This document shows, piece by piece, positions 41,640 to 53,114 of a DNA stretch of 64,000 bases (its first letter is position 1; every line of letters starts with the position of its first letter). The notes beneath the pieces were generated by a model, which did not search any database, was not told the DNA's origin, and worked only from the letters and a program-made list of their open reading frames with translations. The stretch comes from Saprolegnia diclina VS20 (lineage: Eukaryota; Oomycota; Saprolegniomycetes; Saprolegniales; Saprolegniaceae). The stretch spans positions 343,689 through 407,688 of the forward strand of contig NW_008246077.1 in assembly GCF_000281045.1 (NCBI RefSeq). The letters run 5' to 3'. Both the position numbers and the translations under genes were made by a program.

Positions 41640-44241
41640 ATGGATACTCAACCGATAGATTCTCCTTTTACTATGCCGAGGGGGATTCGGGACGAGGAAG
41701 AAGACGGAGTTCTTTGTGACGACGACGCGACGGACGACGCCATGGCCTCTACCTACGTCACGACGACGGAGCATGCAACCCTTCCGAGCGCGACCGCGCT
41801 AGCAGGTACCTCCATCATGCGATCCGCGCATGGGGCTCATGCAACGGCGCTTATGGCAGATGCAACGACACCCAACTCGACACCAACCCTGGGTCCGACG
41901 TCGTCCTTGCCGAGCCCATACCTTCAGAGCGGCCGGAAGACGTCGAGTAGCTTCTCCGACTTGGGCGACTTTGACGAGTTTACAGAGCTCAACTACTGTG
42001 CGACGCCCGAGAAGCCCGGCCTCTTCCACAAGCCAATGCCGATCCGGGAAGAAGTCGAGCAGTTCCGTCTCAATACCGACGACGACGACACGCGGCCTCG
42101 CCACTTGGGCTTGCATGGCACCGGCATCAACCTCTTTCCTGGCGAAGTTCTCAAGCTCCGTGTGGACCATGCAGCGTACATTGTCTTTTACAAGGCGTCG
42201 ACCGCCGCTGAGCCCGAGAGCCCGCCCGACAGCGCGACGCAGCCGTCGTCGTCATCGTCCGAGTCGGCCTCGGACGTGCCCATGCCGCTCTTCGAACCCG
42301 GCGTCCCTGCAGGTACAAATGATATCCTTGTCCGTAGCACCATCTAACTCCTCTGTCGACGATACTAGCACCAACATCGGGGCCGCCAAAATCGCTCGGT
42401 GCACTTGGCGCCGCCGGCTACACGGTCGTGACGGCCGACTGCTACCAGCGCTACAACGCAACCCGATCGGGCTCACTCGGGCGTGGCCTCTTTCGTGCGA
42501 CGACGCATGTCGGGAGCGCGTTCCTCAAGGGCACGAGCACGCTCATCAACCAGACGTACGAGGGCACGACGCGCGGTGGCGTCCTCGGTTTTGCAAAAGG
42601 TCTCGGTCTCGGCATGTGGGGCTTTGGCTCGCACACGGTCAAAGGCGCGTTTCGCAGCGTCGGGCACATGACGACGGCGGTCGGCGAAGTCGTCCTCGGG
42701 CCGGACCCGCACTTTAGCCTCGACGGGACGCTCGTCTTGACCAACTACCGCATTGTGTGGACGTCGGCGCACGACACGTTTGACATTCCTCTCGCATCGC
42801 TTGTCTCGATCGACAACCCGTCGGTGACGGCGCCCCACATCCTGCACATGGAGTGCAAGAACCTGCTTCGGCCGCAGTTTGCGTTTGCGGACGAAGCCTC
42901 GTGCGTCGCGTTCATTGAAGCCACACTTCGCCTCTACAGCGACGGCCCGTACACGTTTAGCACGGTGCATTTCAACGCGATTCAGTCGGGCACGGCGCTC
43001 GACATATTGGACGCGGACGAGACGAGCACGCCATCGATCTACGAGGCGCTCACGGACTTTGCGCGGCTCGGCTTGACCAAATCCGACGCGTGGACGCTCG
43101 TCAACAATGAGACGTACGCGCTATTTCCGACGTACCCCAAGACGTTTGTGCTGCCCGCGGGGTTTACGGACCACGACATTGTCGAGCTGAGCACGTATCG
43201 CAGCGCGAGCCGCGTGCCCGCCGTCGTATGGCTGCATCCGCTCACGAACGCGAGCATCTGTCGTTGCGCGCAGCCGTGCGCGGGCCTCAGCGGGTACGCG
43301 GCCGAGGCCGACAAGAAGGTTGTGGCGCTGCTCCGAACGGGCGCAACGTATCACTTTTTTGACGCGCGGTCGCAAATGGCGGCTGCCGGCAACTTTGCCC
43401 AAGGCAAAGGCACCGAGGACGTGCGCAACTACCCCAACACGGAGCTCCACCACTGTGACATTGCCAACATTCACGGCGTGCGGGCGTCGTACAATGCGCT
43501 CGCAGCCGTGTGCCAGCCAAACGCGCCCTCGGACGCAGAGCCGCTCTTGCAGCGCACGCAGTGGCTCAGCCACGCCGCCAGCATCCTCGTCGCCGCCCAG
43601 CGCATGGCGACCGTGCTATGCACGGGCGAGTCGGTCATGGTGCACTGCAGCGACGGCTGGGACCGCACGTCGCAGCTCGCTGGGCTTGTGCAACTGCTGC
43701 TCGACCCGCATTACCGAACCTTTCGAGGGTTCCTCGAGCTCATCGACAAGGAATGGTGCGAGCTACTTGCACGACATGTTTAGGAGCTCAATCGTGCTGT
43801 AGGTGCTCGTTTGGGCATATGTTTCGGTGGCGACTCGGCGTCGGGACCGGCCCCAATGCGGAAGAGGCCACGGAGCTCTCGCCCGTCTTTGTACAGTGGC
43901 TCGACTGCGTCTGGCAAGTGTGGCGTCAAGCGCCGTGGGCGTTTGAGTTTTCCGACGAGCTCGTTGCAACGATCTACAACCACGTGTACTCGGGCCTCTT
44001 TGGTACGTTCGAGTACAACTGTGAGAAGGAGCACCGGGATAAGGAAGCGCTCGACCCGACGCGCTCGCTGTGGCGGTACCTTCTTCGGCGCCAAGCAACG
44101 TTTGAGAACCCGAGCTACGAGCCCGAGAAGAGCTTGCGACTAGTCGGCCAACTCCTCGACGTCAATGTGGCCGAGTCCGACTTGAGGCTATGGGACGCCC
44201 ATGTGGCATGCGCGGACCCGATATGCCGCAAGTACACTTGA
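41640..44241 (+). CDS. Myotubularin-family phosphoinositide phosphatase
   Basis: Spliced gene of 832 residues. Exons are 41640-42312, 42369-43755 and 43803-44241, with introns of 56 and 47 nt. The first ATG in the frame is at 41640; an ATG at 41673 is an alternative. The catalytic CX5R loop is intact, VHCSDGWDRTSQLAGL (C651, R657), so it should remove the 3-phosphate from PI3P or PI(3,5)P2. Upstream are PH-GRAM-like strands (LDGTLVLTNYRIVWTSAHDT) and the SRVPAVVWLHP block; downstream are FRGFLELIDKEWCSFGHMF and FVQWLDCVWQVW, all standard for the family. Between the first GRAM strand and the rest lies a glycine-rich insert of about 70 residues (TTRGGVLGFAKGLGLGMWGF). The N-terminal 180 residues are Ser/Thr-rich. 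It acts on endosomal membranes in other eukaryotes. Confidence 0.92.
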
Positions 44242-44484
44242 AGGTGCGACCCCGTGCTGCGTGCTTTGGAAGCCGACGGAAGACAAACCCATCGTAGGAG
44301 ACATAGGAGTAGTTGTTGTAGGACATTAGTTGCAGATGGTCGACGACGACTGCTGCCATTAGATTTGTAGGTAGTGCTAGTAGTAGGTCATGCGGTAACA
44401 TTGGCGTCTCGTAGAATCAAAAGTTGGCTGATGAAGCGCACACAACAATATTGCTTGGCTGCCATAGACGATGGTGTCCTGATG

Positions 44485-45440
44485 CTATGTTAGGACGCAA
44501 GCAATGTCGTCGAAGAGCTTGGCGTTGAGTTTGGTCTCGAGCCAGCGAGCTCTACGGACAGTATGAACAGTTCGTGAATGATGTGCGACCTCGTACTTGA
44601 TGTCGCGCAGAATATCATGACTTGGTGCGACGCCCGGGCCTTGATGTGCGCTCGTCGCTGGCGCCATGGGCTGTGACATGAAGGGCGCTGGAGACGCATC
44701 CGAACGGCGCGCAGAAGGTGCTGCTCGGGCGAGTCTTGTGGCATGGAACGCCTTGTTGGTGCTGCTTGGCGTCGATTGTAGTTTGCTTGGTTTTTGGTCG
44801 ATCACTGCTCTGGGCCTGGGCAGGACCACGTTTCTCGTTTGCTCAGACCGTGAAGTCGAAATTCTAGGATATTGCGTGCTCTGGGGCGGCTTGGTGACCG
44901 CGATAGCGCGCAGCGGCTGCTTGGCTTCGGTTGTCGATGGCGGCGTCCGGGGAATCACCACGGGAGCCACTGCCATCGGAAGCAGTTGAAAATTGGGAAA
45001 CGCTTGCACCTCGTCCTCCTCAAAGTCCCCGAGGAGCGCCGCACACGCTTCCATCTCTTGCTGAATGAGCATCTCTACATGCTTCCTGTCAGGAGTTATC
45101 AAGGACGCATGCAACCCGTACCTCGCGTTGGGATCGTCGTCGGGCGGGATGTTTGGGGACTCGGCACACGATCGTCCACATGCGGCTTGGCTGGTCGCTT
45201 CTTGACAGCATCTACATGCACGTGCTTCGTCGGTCGAGGTCGTCGCACGCTTCCTACACTCCATCGCCCGCTGGACCATCTTGCGTCCATAGGTTGCCTC
45301 GATCTGCACGTCCATGCAGAGGGTCATCTTCCCACCCCCTGTGCTTCCATCATGATCCGACGCACCGTCGACCAGCTTCCGGCCGCGGCCAGCGCGCGTA
45401 TGTGGCGCTTCTTCTCGGCCGTCGTCGTCGTCGCCACCAT
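44485..45440 (-). CDS. Hypothetical basic, partly disordered protein, four exons
   Basis: Spliced model of 269 residues. Exons in transcription order are 45440-45366, 45303-45249, 45211-45122 and 45074-44485, with introns of 62, 37 and 47 nt. The N-terminus is MVATTTTAEKKRHIRALAAA, then IEATYGRKMVQRAMECRK, then AVKKRPAKPHVDDRVPSP. A conserved-looking helix MLIQQEMEACAALLGDFEED starts the last exon, followed by a Pro/Ser/Thr-rich region and a C-terminal helix (ILRDIKYEVAHHSRTVHTV through AKLFDDIACVL). An unspliced reading from 45327 would put a Cys-rich, improbable segment in the middle, so I prefer the spliced form. No family is recognised. The start lies 230 bp from the divergent rhodanese gene; a CCGGATA core lies near 45470 between them. 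Confidence 0.6.
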
Positions 45441-45670
45441 CGAGCAAATTGGAAACTGGCGCGACTCATCCGGATAACGGCGACAAAGAAACCGTCCAAG
45501 ATCCACCTTGGCGCCGTAATAATATTCCGTATCCGTATCCAGCACATTCTTTTTTGGGTACATGTCTTTTCCACATACACTATTTATAATGTATGGAGTG
45601 AAAATAATTAAAATATATCGCAATTTGCACGTGAGAAAAAATTGATTGGGTGAAACAAGAATTGGCCGCC

Positions 45671-47040
45671 ATGTCCTCGAGCGCCCCGCCACTCTCGCCG
45701 ACGAGCCAGCCCGATGCGAAGCGCATGAAGACGCAGGAAGACCAAGGACAGGAGTACCACATCATCCTCTTCTACAAGTACGTCCAGGTGCCGGACCCGC
45801 AGGCGGAGAAGGCGGCGCAGCATGCGCTCTGTACCGAGCTCGGGCTCCTTGGCCGCTCGCTCGTAAGCAACGAAGGCATCAACGCCACGTTTGGCGGGCC
45901 GCTCGACAAGATCAACGCGTACGTCGAGACCATGATTGCGCACCCGGTCTTCGCCATGAGCATCGAAGACTTTAAGCGCAGCATGGTCGTCGACAAGGCG
46001 CCTTTCGCTGAGCTCGTCATCAAGGACGTCAAGGAGATTGTCAACACGGGTCGCAACATCGTGCCGCCGGCGGTCTCCATGACGGACGCGGAGCGTGGGT
46101 ACCTCACGCCACAGCAGTTCCACGAAGCGCTGGCCAAGAAGGACGAAAAGCCCACGGTACGATCGATGACGTTTGTCGCATGTGTGCTGCAGCTCACGCT
46201 GGCATGACTAGATTGTGCTGGACGTGCGCGCCCACAAGGAGTTTCTCGTCGGCCACTTCAAGGACGCGGTGGACCCGCAGGTCAAGAACTTTTCCGAGTA
46301 CTATGCATTCTTGGACCAGCGCATCCCCAAGTTCAAGGAGGAAAACACGACCGTGCTCATGTACTGCACGGGCGGCATTCGCTGCGAGAAGGCGTCCCAG
46401 TTCCTCCGCAGCAAGGGTATTACAGACGTGCACCACCTCAAGGGCGGCATCCACCGGTACCTCGAGCAGTTCCCGGACGGGGGCTTCTTCCAGGGCAAGA
46501 ACTTTGTGTTTGACAAGCGGTACGCCCTTCGATCCTCATCAGTACATTATGATTCATACTGCGCCGCGCAGCGTGCTCATGGGACCCAAGACGGCCGACG
46601 TTGTTGGCTCGTGCGTCTCGTGCGCGACGCCGTACGATGCGTTCAACGGTGTGAAAGTCTGCAGCGTGTGCCGGGATCTCGTCCTCGTCTGCGACCCGTG
46701 CTTCCAACATGCACACGGCGAAGTGCACTGCCTCGAACATCGCTATCTCAAGGACTGCTACTTTACGTTCCTGCAGTACTTTAGCGCTGCTGAGCTTGAG
46801 GCGCAGGTGGCGGGCCTTGAAGGTGTCCTCGCGGCGCTACTCTCCGAGACGGAAAAGCAAAAGCGCAGCCAGAACCGCCGCCGCACGGTGCGCAAGCAGC
46901 TCGAGAAGGTCAAGGCGCGCCTATCGCTCGTGCAAGAAAACCCGTCGGCTGTCGAAACGTGGACCAAGGTGCACTGCCGCACGTGTGGCTCCACCGACTG
47001 CCAAGGCACGTGCTGGGGCTTCTGGAACGAAGTGCAGTAA
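45671..47040 (+). CDS. UPF0176/TSTD2-type rhodanese (TrhO-like sulfurtransferase)
   Basis: Spliced gene of 420 residues. Exons are 45671-46156, 46212-46519 and 46572-47040, with introns of 55 and 52 nt. The N-terminal domain (HIILFYKYVQVPDP, GRSLVSNEGINATFGGP) and the rhodanese domain (IVLDVRAHKEFLVGHFKDAV, VLMYCTGGIRCEKAS with active Cys214, HHLKGGIHRYLEQF) are in the TrhO/UPF0176 order. A Cys-rich region follows (GSCVSCATPY, CSVCRDLVLVCDPCFQ). Bacterial TrhO makes 5-hydroxyuridine in tRNA; the eukaryotic homologue TSTD2 is less studied, so tRNA modification is only inferred. The C-terminal 80 residues add a basic coiled coil and a second Cys cluster (CRTCGSTDCQGTC), which may bind zinc. A CCAAT-type box is at about 45643. 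Confidence 0.88.
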
Positions 47041-47628
47041 GCACAGACAGCTCTACAGACGTCATAAGATACGCAACATGCATAGACTGTGTCATAAGAT
47101 ACGCAACATGCATAGACTGTGTTTCCGGAAGCCATACTGTTGTTGCTGTCTAACGCCTCGAATATGCTTCATTCGGGCTACACGGAGGCGTCAAGATCGG
47201 CCGATGAACGTTAACTCGGCCGGTTGACACGCATCGGTACCACGCAGGTATGATTGGCTGAAATGAATGTCGATATCATTCGCTGAAATGCGACCAATCA
47301 AACGTCGTCTGGAAACCACCACCGAGGAGCGGGGGTGCTCGGACGCACTTTGACGATTGGAAACGAAAATGCTCATATTCGGTACGTCGATAGAAGACAC
47401 TTTGTAGAGCACGGAGTGTCAAGTCATTCCGCCGTCGGCGACGCACAGCAAGAGTTCTATCGAATCAAAAGTTAACGACTAACCGACTATGTTAACCGGT
47501 TACGTTGCGGTTATCAAACCCCACTGTCGGCTTGGCTCTTGCTTGCGAGCTGCGAGGCGGTTGGCCGACGCAACGTAACTCTTGCAAGTAGACAACGTGG
47601 CATAATATTGTCCAAGAGTGTTAACAAT
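47041..47628. other. Intergenic between convergent genes
   Basis: About 590 bp. It contains the 30-bp tandem duplication listed separately and, near 47485-47510, the palindromic TTAACCGGTTA. A box TGATTGGCTG is near 47249. No exon is supported. Confidence 0.5.
47061..47120. repeat. Tandem duplication, 2 x 30 bp
   Basis: Two identical adjacent copies of a 30-bp unit beginning GTCATAAGATACGCAACATG, at 47061-47090 and 47091-47120. It lies just after the stop codon of the rhodanese gene. The identity of the copies suggests a recent slippage or duplication event. Confidence 0.95.
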
Positions 47629-50600
47629 CTACGGCGCGGCTGGCTTGGGAGAGCCAAAGAGGAGGTAATGCATGGCGTTGATCTCAACTTCGATGGGGAG
47701 TTTGGCTGCCAAAGACATGGTGCGAGGACTGGGCATCGGCGGCGAGTACGAGCCGAGTGGCGACGTTGGCTGCTTCAGTGATGAATTGCGGTCGAGACTT
47801 GATGGCGGCAGTGCAGTTGGCGTGCTTGCAAACACCTGAAAGTTGTAGGATGTACTTGACGGCGTTGGTGTTGGCGTCGCCCATATTGGGTGAGAAGCGG
47901 CTGGTGGCGTCACCGCGGGGGGAGACAGCGGGTCAACTGCAACCGGACCAGTGTCTTCAAGCGTGTTGAGTCCCATGGGTGACGTAGCTATCGAGGATGG
48001 CCGTCTTGCTGTGGATGTTGTGTTGATCGGCAATATCGAGGGACGCCGGACGGCAGCTTCAACCTTGGGAGTTGGTGGCGCTGTGTCATTTTGGTACGCC
48101 TTGGCCGGGTCTATGCTAGAGCTTGGTGGTAGATCTTGAGAAACGGGTTTGCTCATGCTAACATTCGCTGACAGGTCTTGAGACACGGGCACGTTCACGT
48201 TGGGGTCAGGCGACAGCTCTTGAGGTAAGTGTTGTGCTTCGACTTGCGAGATGTTGGTTGTCTCTGGAGTCCTTACAGAGCTGGAACGTCTGCGAGCAGT
48301 GACGATGGGCTGGCTCGTTGACGCGGGATCCACGCCAGGTGAAGAAGAGGCAGGAATCGGTGCTGCAGCGACCGTCGCGGTGGATGCAGGTGCCAGAGGC
48401 GTAGCCGGGACAGTGGCACGCGAGGCAGCATACACGGTCCGCTCCGCGGGCGCTGACGCCATGAGACCTTGCAATGACGAAGTCGTCGAGGGTGCAGGCT
48501 CTACTGGTGTCGCGCCAGCAGGTGCTACTGGCGTAGCAGAACCCAATACTGCGGGCATTGAGGCAGCTGGCGCCGTAGACGTTGTGGGAGCAGGCGCCAC
48601 AAGCGTTGGCGATGGCTCAGAGCCAGACACGTCGTGCGACTCAAGTATCGGTAGCACATTTGTTGGAGAAGAGGGACGAGGCTGCGCGTCCACTCTTGCT
48701 GTTGCTGTTTGCGACAGAGTTGCCGGGGTTGCCACGACTTGCGGTGTCGGCGGTGCCGAGCGCTCTTGGTCAAGAACTACTGAAGGCGGACCAGTAGCAG
48801 CTTGCGGCACAGTCGGTGACACAGTTGATAGCTCAAAAGACGATGCGGTGGAAGGTACCACATCTAATGGCTTCGAAGATAATGCAGCAGAAGGTAGCAC
48901 CTCTGATGCGGCTCGAAGTTGTAACCTCTCGTGGTCTGGAGCCAAGGTTTGTTGCAGCTGTACGGCTGGAGCTTCGATGCGGGGGGATACCTCTAAGGCT
49001 TGTGCCACCGGAGTCGTCGATGCTCTTGCCGGCTCCTCGCCATCGATCAAGTGAAGCGTCTCTGACAGCGGCTGCGCCGACGACTGACGCCTCATCGGCT
49101 GCTGGTCGGTCAGTTGCTCGGGTTGGCCAAATGCACTGGGTAGTTTTGTGGGCACTTCTGCACCGTCGGTTGACAAAAGCATCTCTGGCTCCGCTGATGC
49201 CCCACTTGCGTCAGAGGCGTTAGTGGGCAGCGATGCGTTCGGTGCAGTTTCCGTTGGCAACGTCACCACAGTGTCCAAGGGACTTGCCGTTGCGCTCAAA
49301 AGGACGCCGTCGGGCATACTCGCTTCGTCGCCGCCATGGTCGAAGAAGGGATCTTCTTCATCTTCCGCCGGTACTTGGGTCTCTGGTGGCGCACCTTGGT
49401 CACCATTGCCGTCCGCCGCCGTGAACTCAGTCTCCTGTAAAGGCGACGCGGCAACGGTCTCTTCAAGTAGACGCTCTTGCGGCGCTGCAACGGACGTTGG
49501 CGCTGTTTGTGGCTGCTCCGGACTGGCTACTGGTGTTGGCGTCGTATTGTTGGGCATTAGACCACGGCTTTTCGTAGCTGGTGGCTCGCTCGATAAAGGG
49601 CTTGATGGCGAGATCTTGGCTTTCGTTGGCAACTCGATAACCTGGAAAATAATGGTCACGTCTCAACCAACAACACCAGAAGTACCGGTGCTCTGGGCTG
49701 CTCCACGGTCGCAGTATTTCTCGTCGTAGGCCCGTCCAAGTCGTTTGCGGCACTAGATTGAGCAGCGCTGGTCCCCGTGTCGGTACGAAAGAGTGTAGGA
49801 GGCGTCATCACTTCCGATCCCGGTTGCTGCGCTGGAGCTGAACTGGTCGTCGGTGAGCGAGGACTTGTCGCTGGCTTGCCTCGGTCATTGGACATGGTTT
49901 CGTCGCGTGACACGGCCGGCGCGGGAAGCACAAGTGCTTCGCCTCCGACGCTAGCAGCTTTCGATACACTGGACGGTGGAGCTAGAGTACTGCGGTTGGC
50001 CGGCTCCGCGCTCGTAGCTGCTTGACCAAGACGCGCCGGTGTTTGGGCGGGCGTCTCTGGATGCCTCGTAGTCGGCTCGAGGGCAGACCACGGAAGAGCG
50101 GCGCTAGCTGGTCTGGGCGTAGGAACCGACGTCGGTACTAAAGGCTCGGCCGACCGAGGTGATGCTGGGTGCTGGCTTGCGTGGCGCTCGGGCTGCAAAT
50201 GCACAACGGGGGGCGGTCCTGATGCAGCACGCTTTTTTGCAGCTACAGGTTGCGACGACTCAACATCCTTCGACGATGTCGGTACTGGCGCAGGCTTTGA
50301 TGTGGCCACACCCCGATCGACCAGCTGCTTGGTAACTTCGGGGGCTGCCGTGGCAAAATGCGCTTTTGTAACAATCGGCTCGAGGTCGCTCGAGTCGGTG
50401 GCTGCATCCGACACGACTCTGCGCGGCGAGTCGACTTGCCCGCCAAAGTCTGTCCGCCCAGTGGTGTCCGTCGACGGCTCTTGACGACTGTCGTGCTTGC
50501 TTGTCTGGGTGCGCTGAATCGGCGCAGAGTGTCCGACCGTGATCTCAGAAAGGTCTGGAGGTACGCTCAGATCCCCTGCGTCATCTTGGCGTGGTGGCGG

Positions 50601-51371
50601 CGACGGAAGCTTGGGCACGTGAATACTAGACAGAGCCCGAAGCGGGGTGGCTGAAGTCGCGAGGAAGGGACGCAGCCGCTTTGGTAGCTCAAGTAGCGGG
50701 GGCGGGTGCATGTACTCTTGCAAATGAAGCGACGGCTCCGTCGAAAGCGCCAGTTGGAGCTGGCAGTCCTTCTCAATGTGTGGGACGACCGGCTTGGGCT
50801 TTCCTTGCACCTCAATATTGCGCATGAGGTGCTCCGTGTTTATTGCTGTAAGGGTCACGGGCGCTGCCGGCTCGGTCCCCGCGTCCATCGTGACAACGCT
50901 CTTAGGCGGCAACTCGAGGTCGTTCGAGTCGGTGGCGGCGTCCGACATGACCTTGCGCGGTGGCTCCGCTTGCGGCAATACATCTGTCGGCTTGGGCGGC
51001 GTCAACGCCTCGGGCACCTCGTCCTTCACTTCGTCGTTTGCGGGATCCGGCTCGAGTGCAATCTTGCGGTTCGAGCCATATTTGAACTGGAGACGGCGAC
51101 AGATCTTGTCCATGGACGAAGCCATCTTGAGAATCGATGCGACGTCGTCCTGCACAGCCTTTGCTTTTTGCTCGGCGACTTCTTTGGCTTGGTTGTCCTC
51201 TTCGTCGTCGTTCTCTTCGCTGCTCGCGTCCCCGTCGTCACTGCTGTTGTCATCGGAATCTTCCGCACTGTCTTCGTCTTCGCTATCATAGTCGCTCGAG
51301 CTGGCGACCGACCCCGTCTCGTCGCTCGCATCGTCGCTGCGGTCACTTGCGTCGTCGCCCGTCGAGCTCAT
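47629..51371 (-). CDS. Large intrinsically disordered protein
   Basis: Spliced gene of 1232 residues with one 44-nt intron. Exons in transcription order are 51371-49686 and 49641-47629. The N-terminus is an acidic Ser/Asp tract (MSSTGDDASDRSDDASDETG), followed by one helical segment (ILKMASSMDKICRRLQFKYG). From about residue 100 onward the chain is rich in Pro, Ser, Thr and Ala and predicted disordered. A motif RxVxSDAATDSxDLE occurs twice, near residues 140 and 320. The C-terminus (MSLAAKLPIEVEINAMHYLLFG) is the only other ordered-looking part and may be a docking helix. No family is recognised. Without the intron the first exon would end in a hydrophobic stub (VLLVLLVET), so splicing is strongly favoured. 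Confidence 0.75.
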
Positions 51372-51800
51372 GCTTGGATCTTCTAGGATCGAAAAAATCT
51401 AGCGTCTGAAACGGGCGCGAATAGTGATCCAACAGACAACATTGTGCACGAATATATACTACCGATCGGCCCACAACCAACAAAATCTTCTAGTGGAGCG
51501 TCAAGGCAGTATGTATGCAGTCAGTACTACGGTGGTGAGCACTCGAATACACCCCATATTCTATCCATGTATCTATCTATCTCGTCGTCATGAGAGCAGA
51601 GCGAGAAGGGTCCGCGGCTTGTTTCCCGCGGCAAGGCTTCTTCGGCAAAACTAGATACTAGTACGCGGAATCCGCCAGCTACGCCTTGAGGTTGCTCCTT
51701 GAATGCAATGTCGAGATAAAGCGAGGACGACAAGGGTTGCTGCTACTGTAGTATTTCTCAAAGTCTTAGGATATACAGCCGCCTGGTATTGCAACAGGCT
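51372..51800. other. Intergenic, no gene seen
   Basis: About 430 bp between two minus-strand genes. It should hold the promoter of the disordered-protein gene and the 3' end of the sorting nexin. No repeat or exon is supported. Confidence 0.5.
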
Positions 51801-53114
51801 CTACAAGGAGACGTCGACGTACGGCTTTTCTTCGTGCTCTGTCACGGCGCCGTACTCTGCGTTGTTGTCCATATCGTCGTCCTCGGATGCAAACGGAAGC
51901 TTGAGCGACGGCATGGTGGCTCGTCGGATCTCGTCTTGTGGCACGCAGATGCCCGCGGCCTCCTTCATGCGCGGGAGCACGCGGTCCAGCGTGGCCGCAA
52001 ACTCGCGCGCGTGGTCGCTCTGCAGCGACGCAAAGGCCAGGTAGAGCTGCTTGAGTGCGCTCGCCTTTTCTTCACGGAACTTGAGCACTTCGCTCATGAC
52101 ACGCGCGTGCACAGCTTCGTACGCCGCTTGCGCGTCGGCGAGAGCGTTGGCCACCGCGGTCGGGTTGGGGCTTGAAGCCATGAAGCTGCCAAAGCTGCTG
52201 CGCCGCGTCGGCGACTCGGGCGCGGCAGCGAGTCGGTTCACGGCCGCGAGCTGCGCTTGGTAGGCGAACCGCCGGTCTTCGCGAGTCGCGAGCGCGGCTT
52301 GGACGCTACCGATCCAGCGCGCAAAGTCGTCAATGCCGTCGGCCAGCCCGTTCCAGGCCACGTCGAGATGGCGCGCGCGGGCATCCAAAATTTGCACAAA
52401 CGAGGTGAACGCGACCGCCTTCATTTCCGGCAGCGACGCTTCGAGTTCGGCCAGTGACGACGTGGCGTCAATGACATCGCCGTACGCGGCGGCGGCCACC
52501 TTGTTGGCGCGGTAGGCTGCGACGACTTTCTGCTGCAGCGCCTTGGCTGAGGCTTCGAGGTGCGAGACGTACGCGGCGATCTGGTCGAACTCGCGGTCTT
52601 GGTCCGTCTTGGGCTTGCTAAGGTCCTTCCCATACGCGCGGGATGCGAGCGTTTGAACCTTGTCGTGCTCGGACCACTTTTGAACAGCCTTGCCAAACCA
52701 AGACGAGAGCGCTTGCTTGGGCGCCGCGTCCTTGGCTTTGGCCTTGAGCTGCGTGAGGTCGACGGTCGAGACCGAGAGAAAGGCGAGAAAGCAGGGCGCG
52801 ACCGCCAGCACGTCGTGGCCGGCGACGTTGGTGAGGAACTTTTGCAAGCCGACGCGGCGCGCCTCGAGGAATTCCCGCGAGTGGAGGAGACCGACGACCT
52901 TGGCCGGCAGCGGCGGCACGATGCAGCCGGGGCACGTCTTGAGCAGCTGGCTCTGGAGCCACGCAAAGTCCGAGTAGCGTCGGTCGACTTCGTGCAAAAT
53001 AGGTCCCGCGCCCGCCGACCGAATCGGGTACACGTGGTACGCGTTCACGCCGTCGCCGACCTTGCCTGCTTCGCCCACGTGGATCATCGCGCTGAAATTG
53101 CTCAATGCATTCAT
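51801..53114 (-). CDS. PX-BAR sorting nexin (SNX1/2/Vps5-like)
   Basis: Single exon, 437 residues from the ATG at 53114 (MNALSNFSAMIHVGEAGK). Residues about 10-115 are a PX domain: the RRYSDF motif with the phosphate-binding Arg, the IVPPLPAK turn and FLEARRVGLQKFL. Residues about 160-400 are long helices typical of a Vps5/BAR domain (LEASAKALQQKVVAAYRANK, SSLAELEASLPEMKAVAFTS, LKFREEKASALKQLYLAFA). Such proteins sense curved, PI3P-rich endosomes and form tubules with retromer. The frame is open upstream of 53114, but that text is not PX-like. With the myotubularin gene it is the second PI3P-related gene in the window. Confidence 0.88.
   Translation of the reverse strand: MNALSNFSAMIHVGEAGKVGDGVNAYHVYPIRSAGAGPILHEVDRRYSDFAWLQSQLLKTCPGCIVPPLPAKVVGLLHSREFLEARRVGLQKFLTNVAGHDVLAVAPCFLAFLSVSTVDLTQLKAKAKDAAPKQALSSWFGKAVQKWSEHDKVQTLASRAYGKDLSKPKTDQDREFDQIAAYVSHLEASAKALQQKVVAAYRANKVAAAAYGDVIDATSSLAELEASLPEMKAVAFTSFVQILDARARHLDVAWNGLADGIDDFARWIGSVQAALATREDRRFAYQAQLAAVNRLAAAPESPTRRSSFGSFMASSPNPTAVANALADAQAAYEAVHARVMSEVLKFREEKASALKQLYLAFASLQSDHAREFAATLDRVLPRMKEAAGICVPQDEIRRATMPSLKLPFASEDDDMDNNAEYGAVTEHEEKPYVDVSL

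Noticed and set aside
45099-45327. Cys-rich segment in an unspliced reading of the minus-strand gene ending at 44485
   Set aside because: The Cys cluster appears only if two good 37- and 47-nt introns are ignored; the spliced reading has ordinary composition.
47061-47120. Possible CRISPR-like repeat
   Set aside because: Only two directly adjacent copies without spacers, in a eukaryotic intergenic region; it is a tandem duplication.
48251-49054. Plus-strand open frame of about 267 codons rich in Gly, Ala and Val
   Set aside because: It is a shadow of the Pro/Ala/Ser-rich disordered protein on the other strand.
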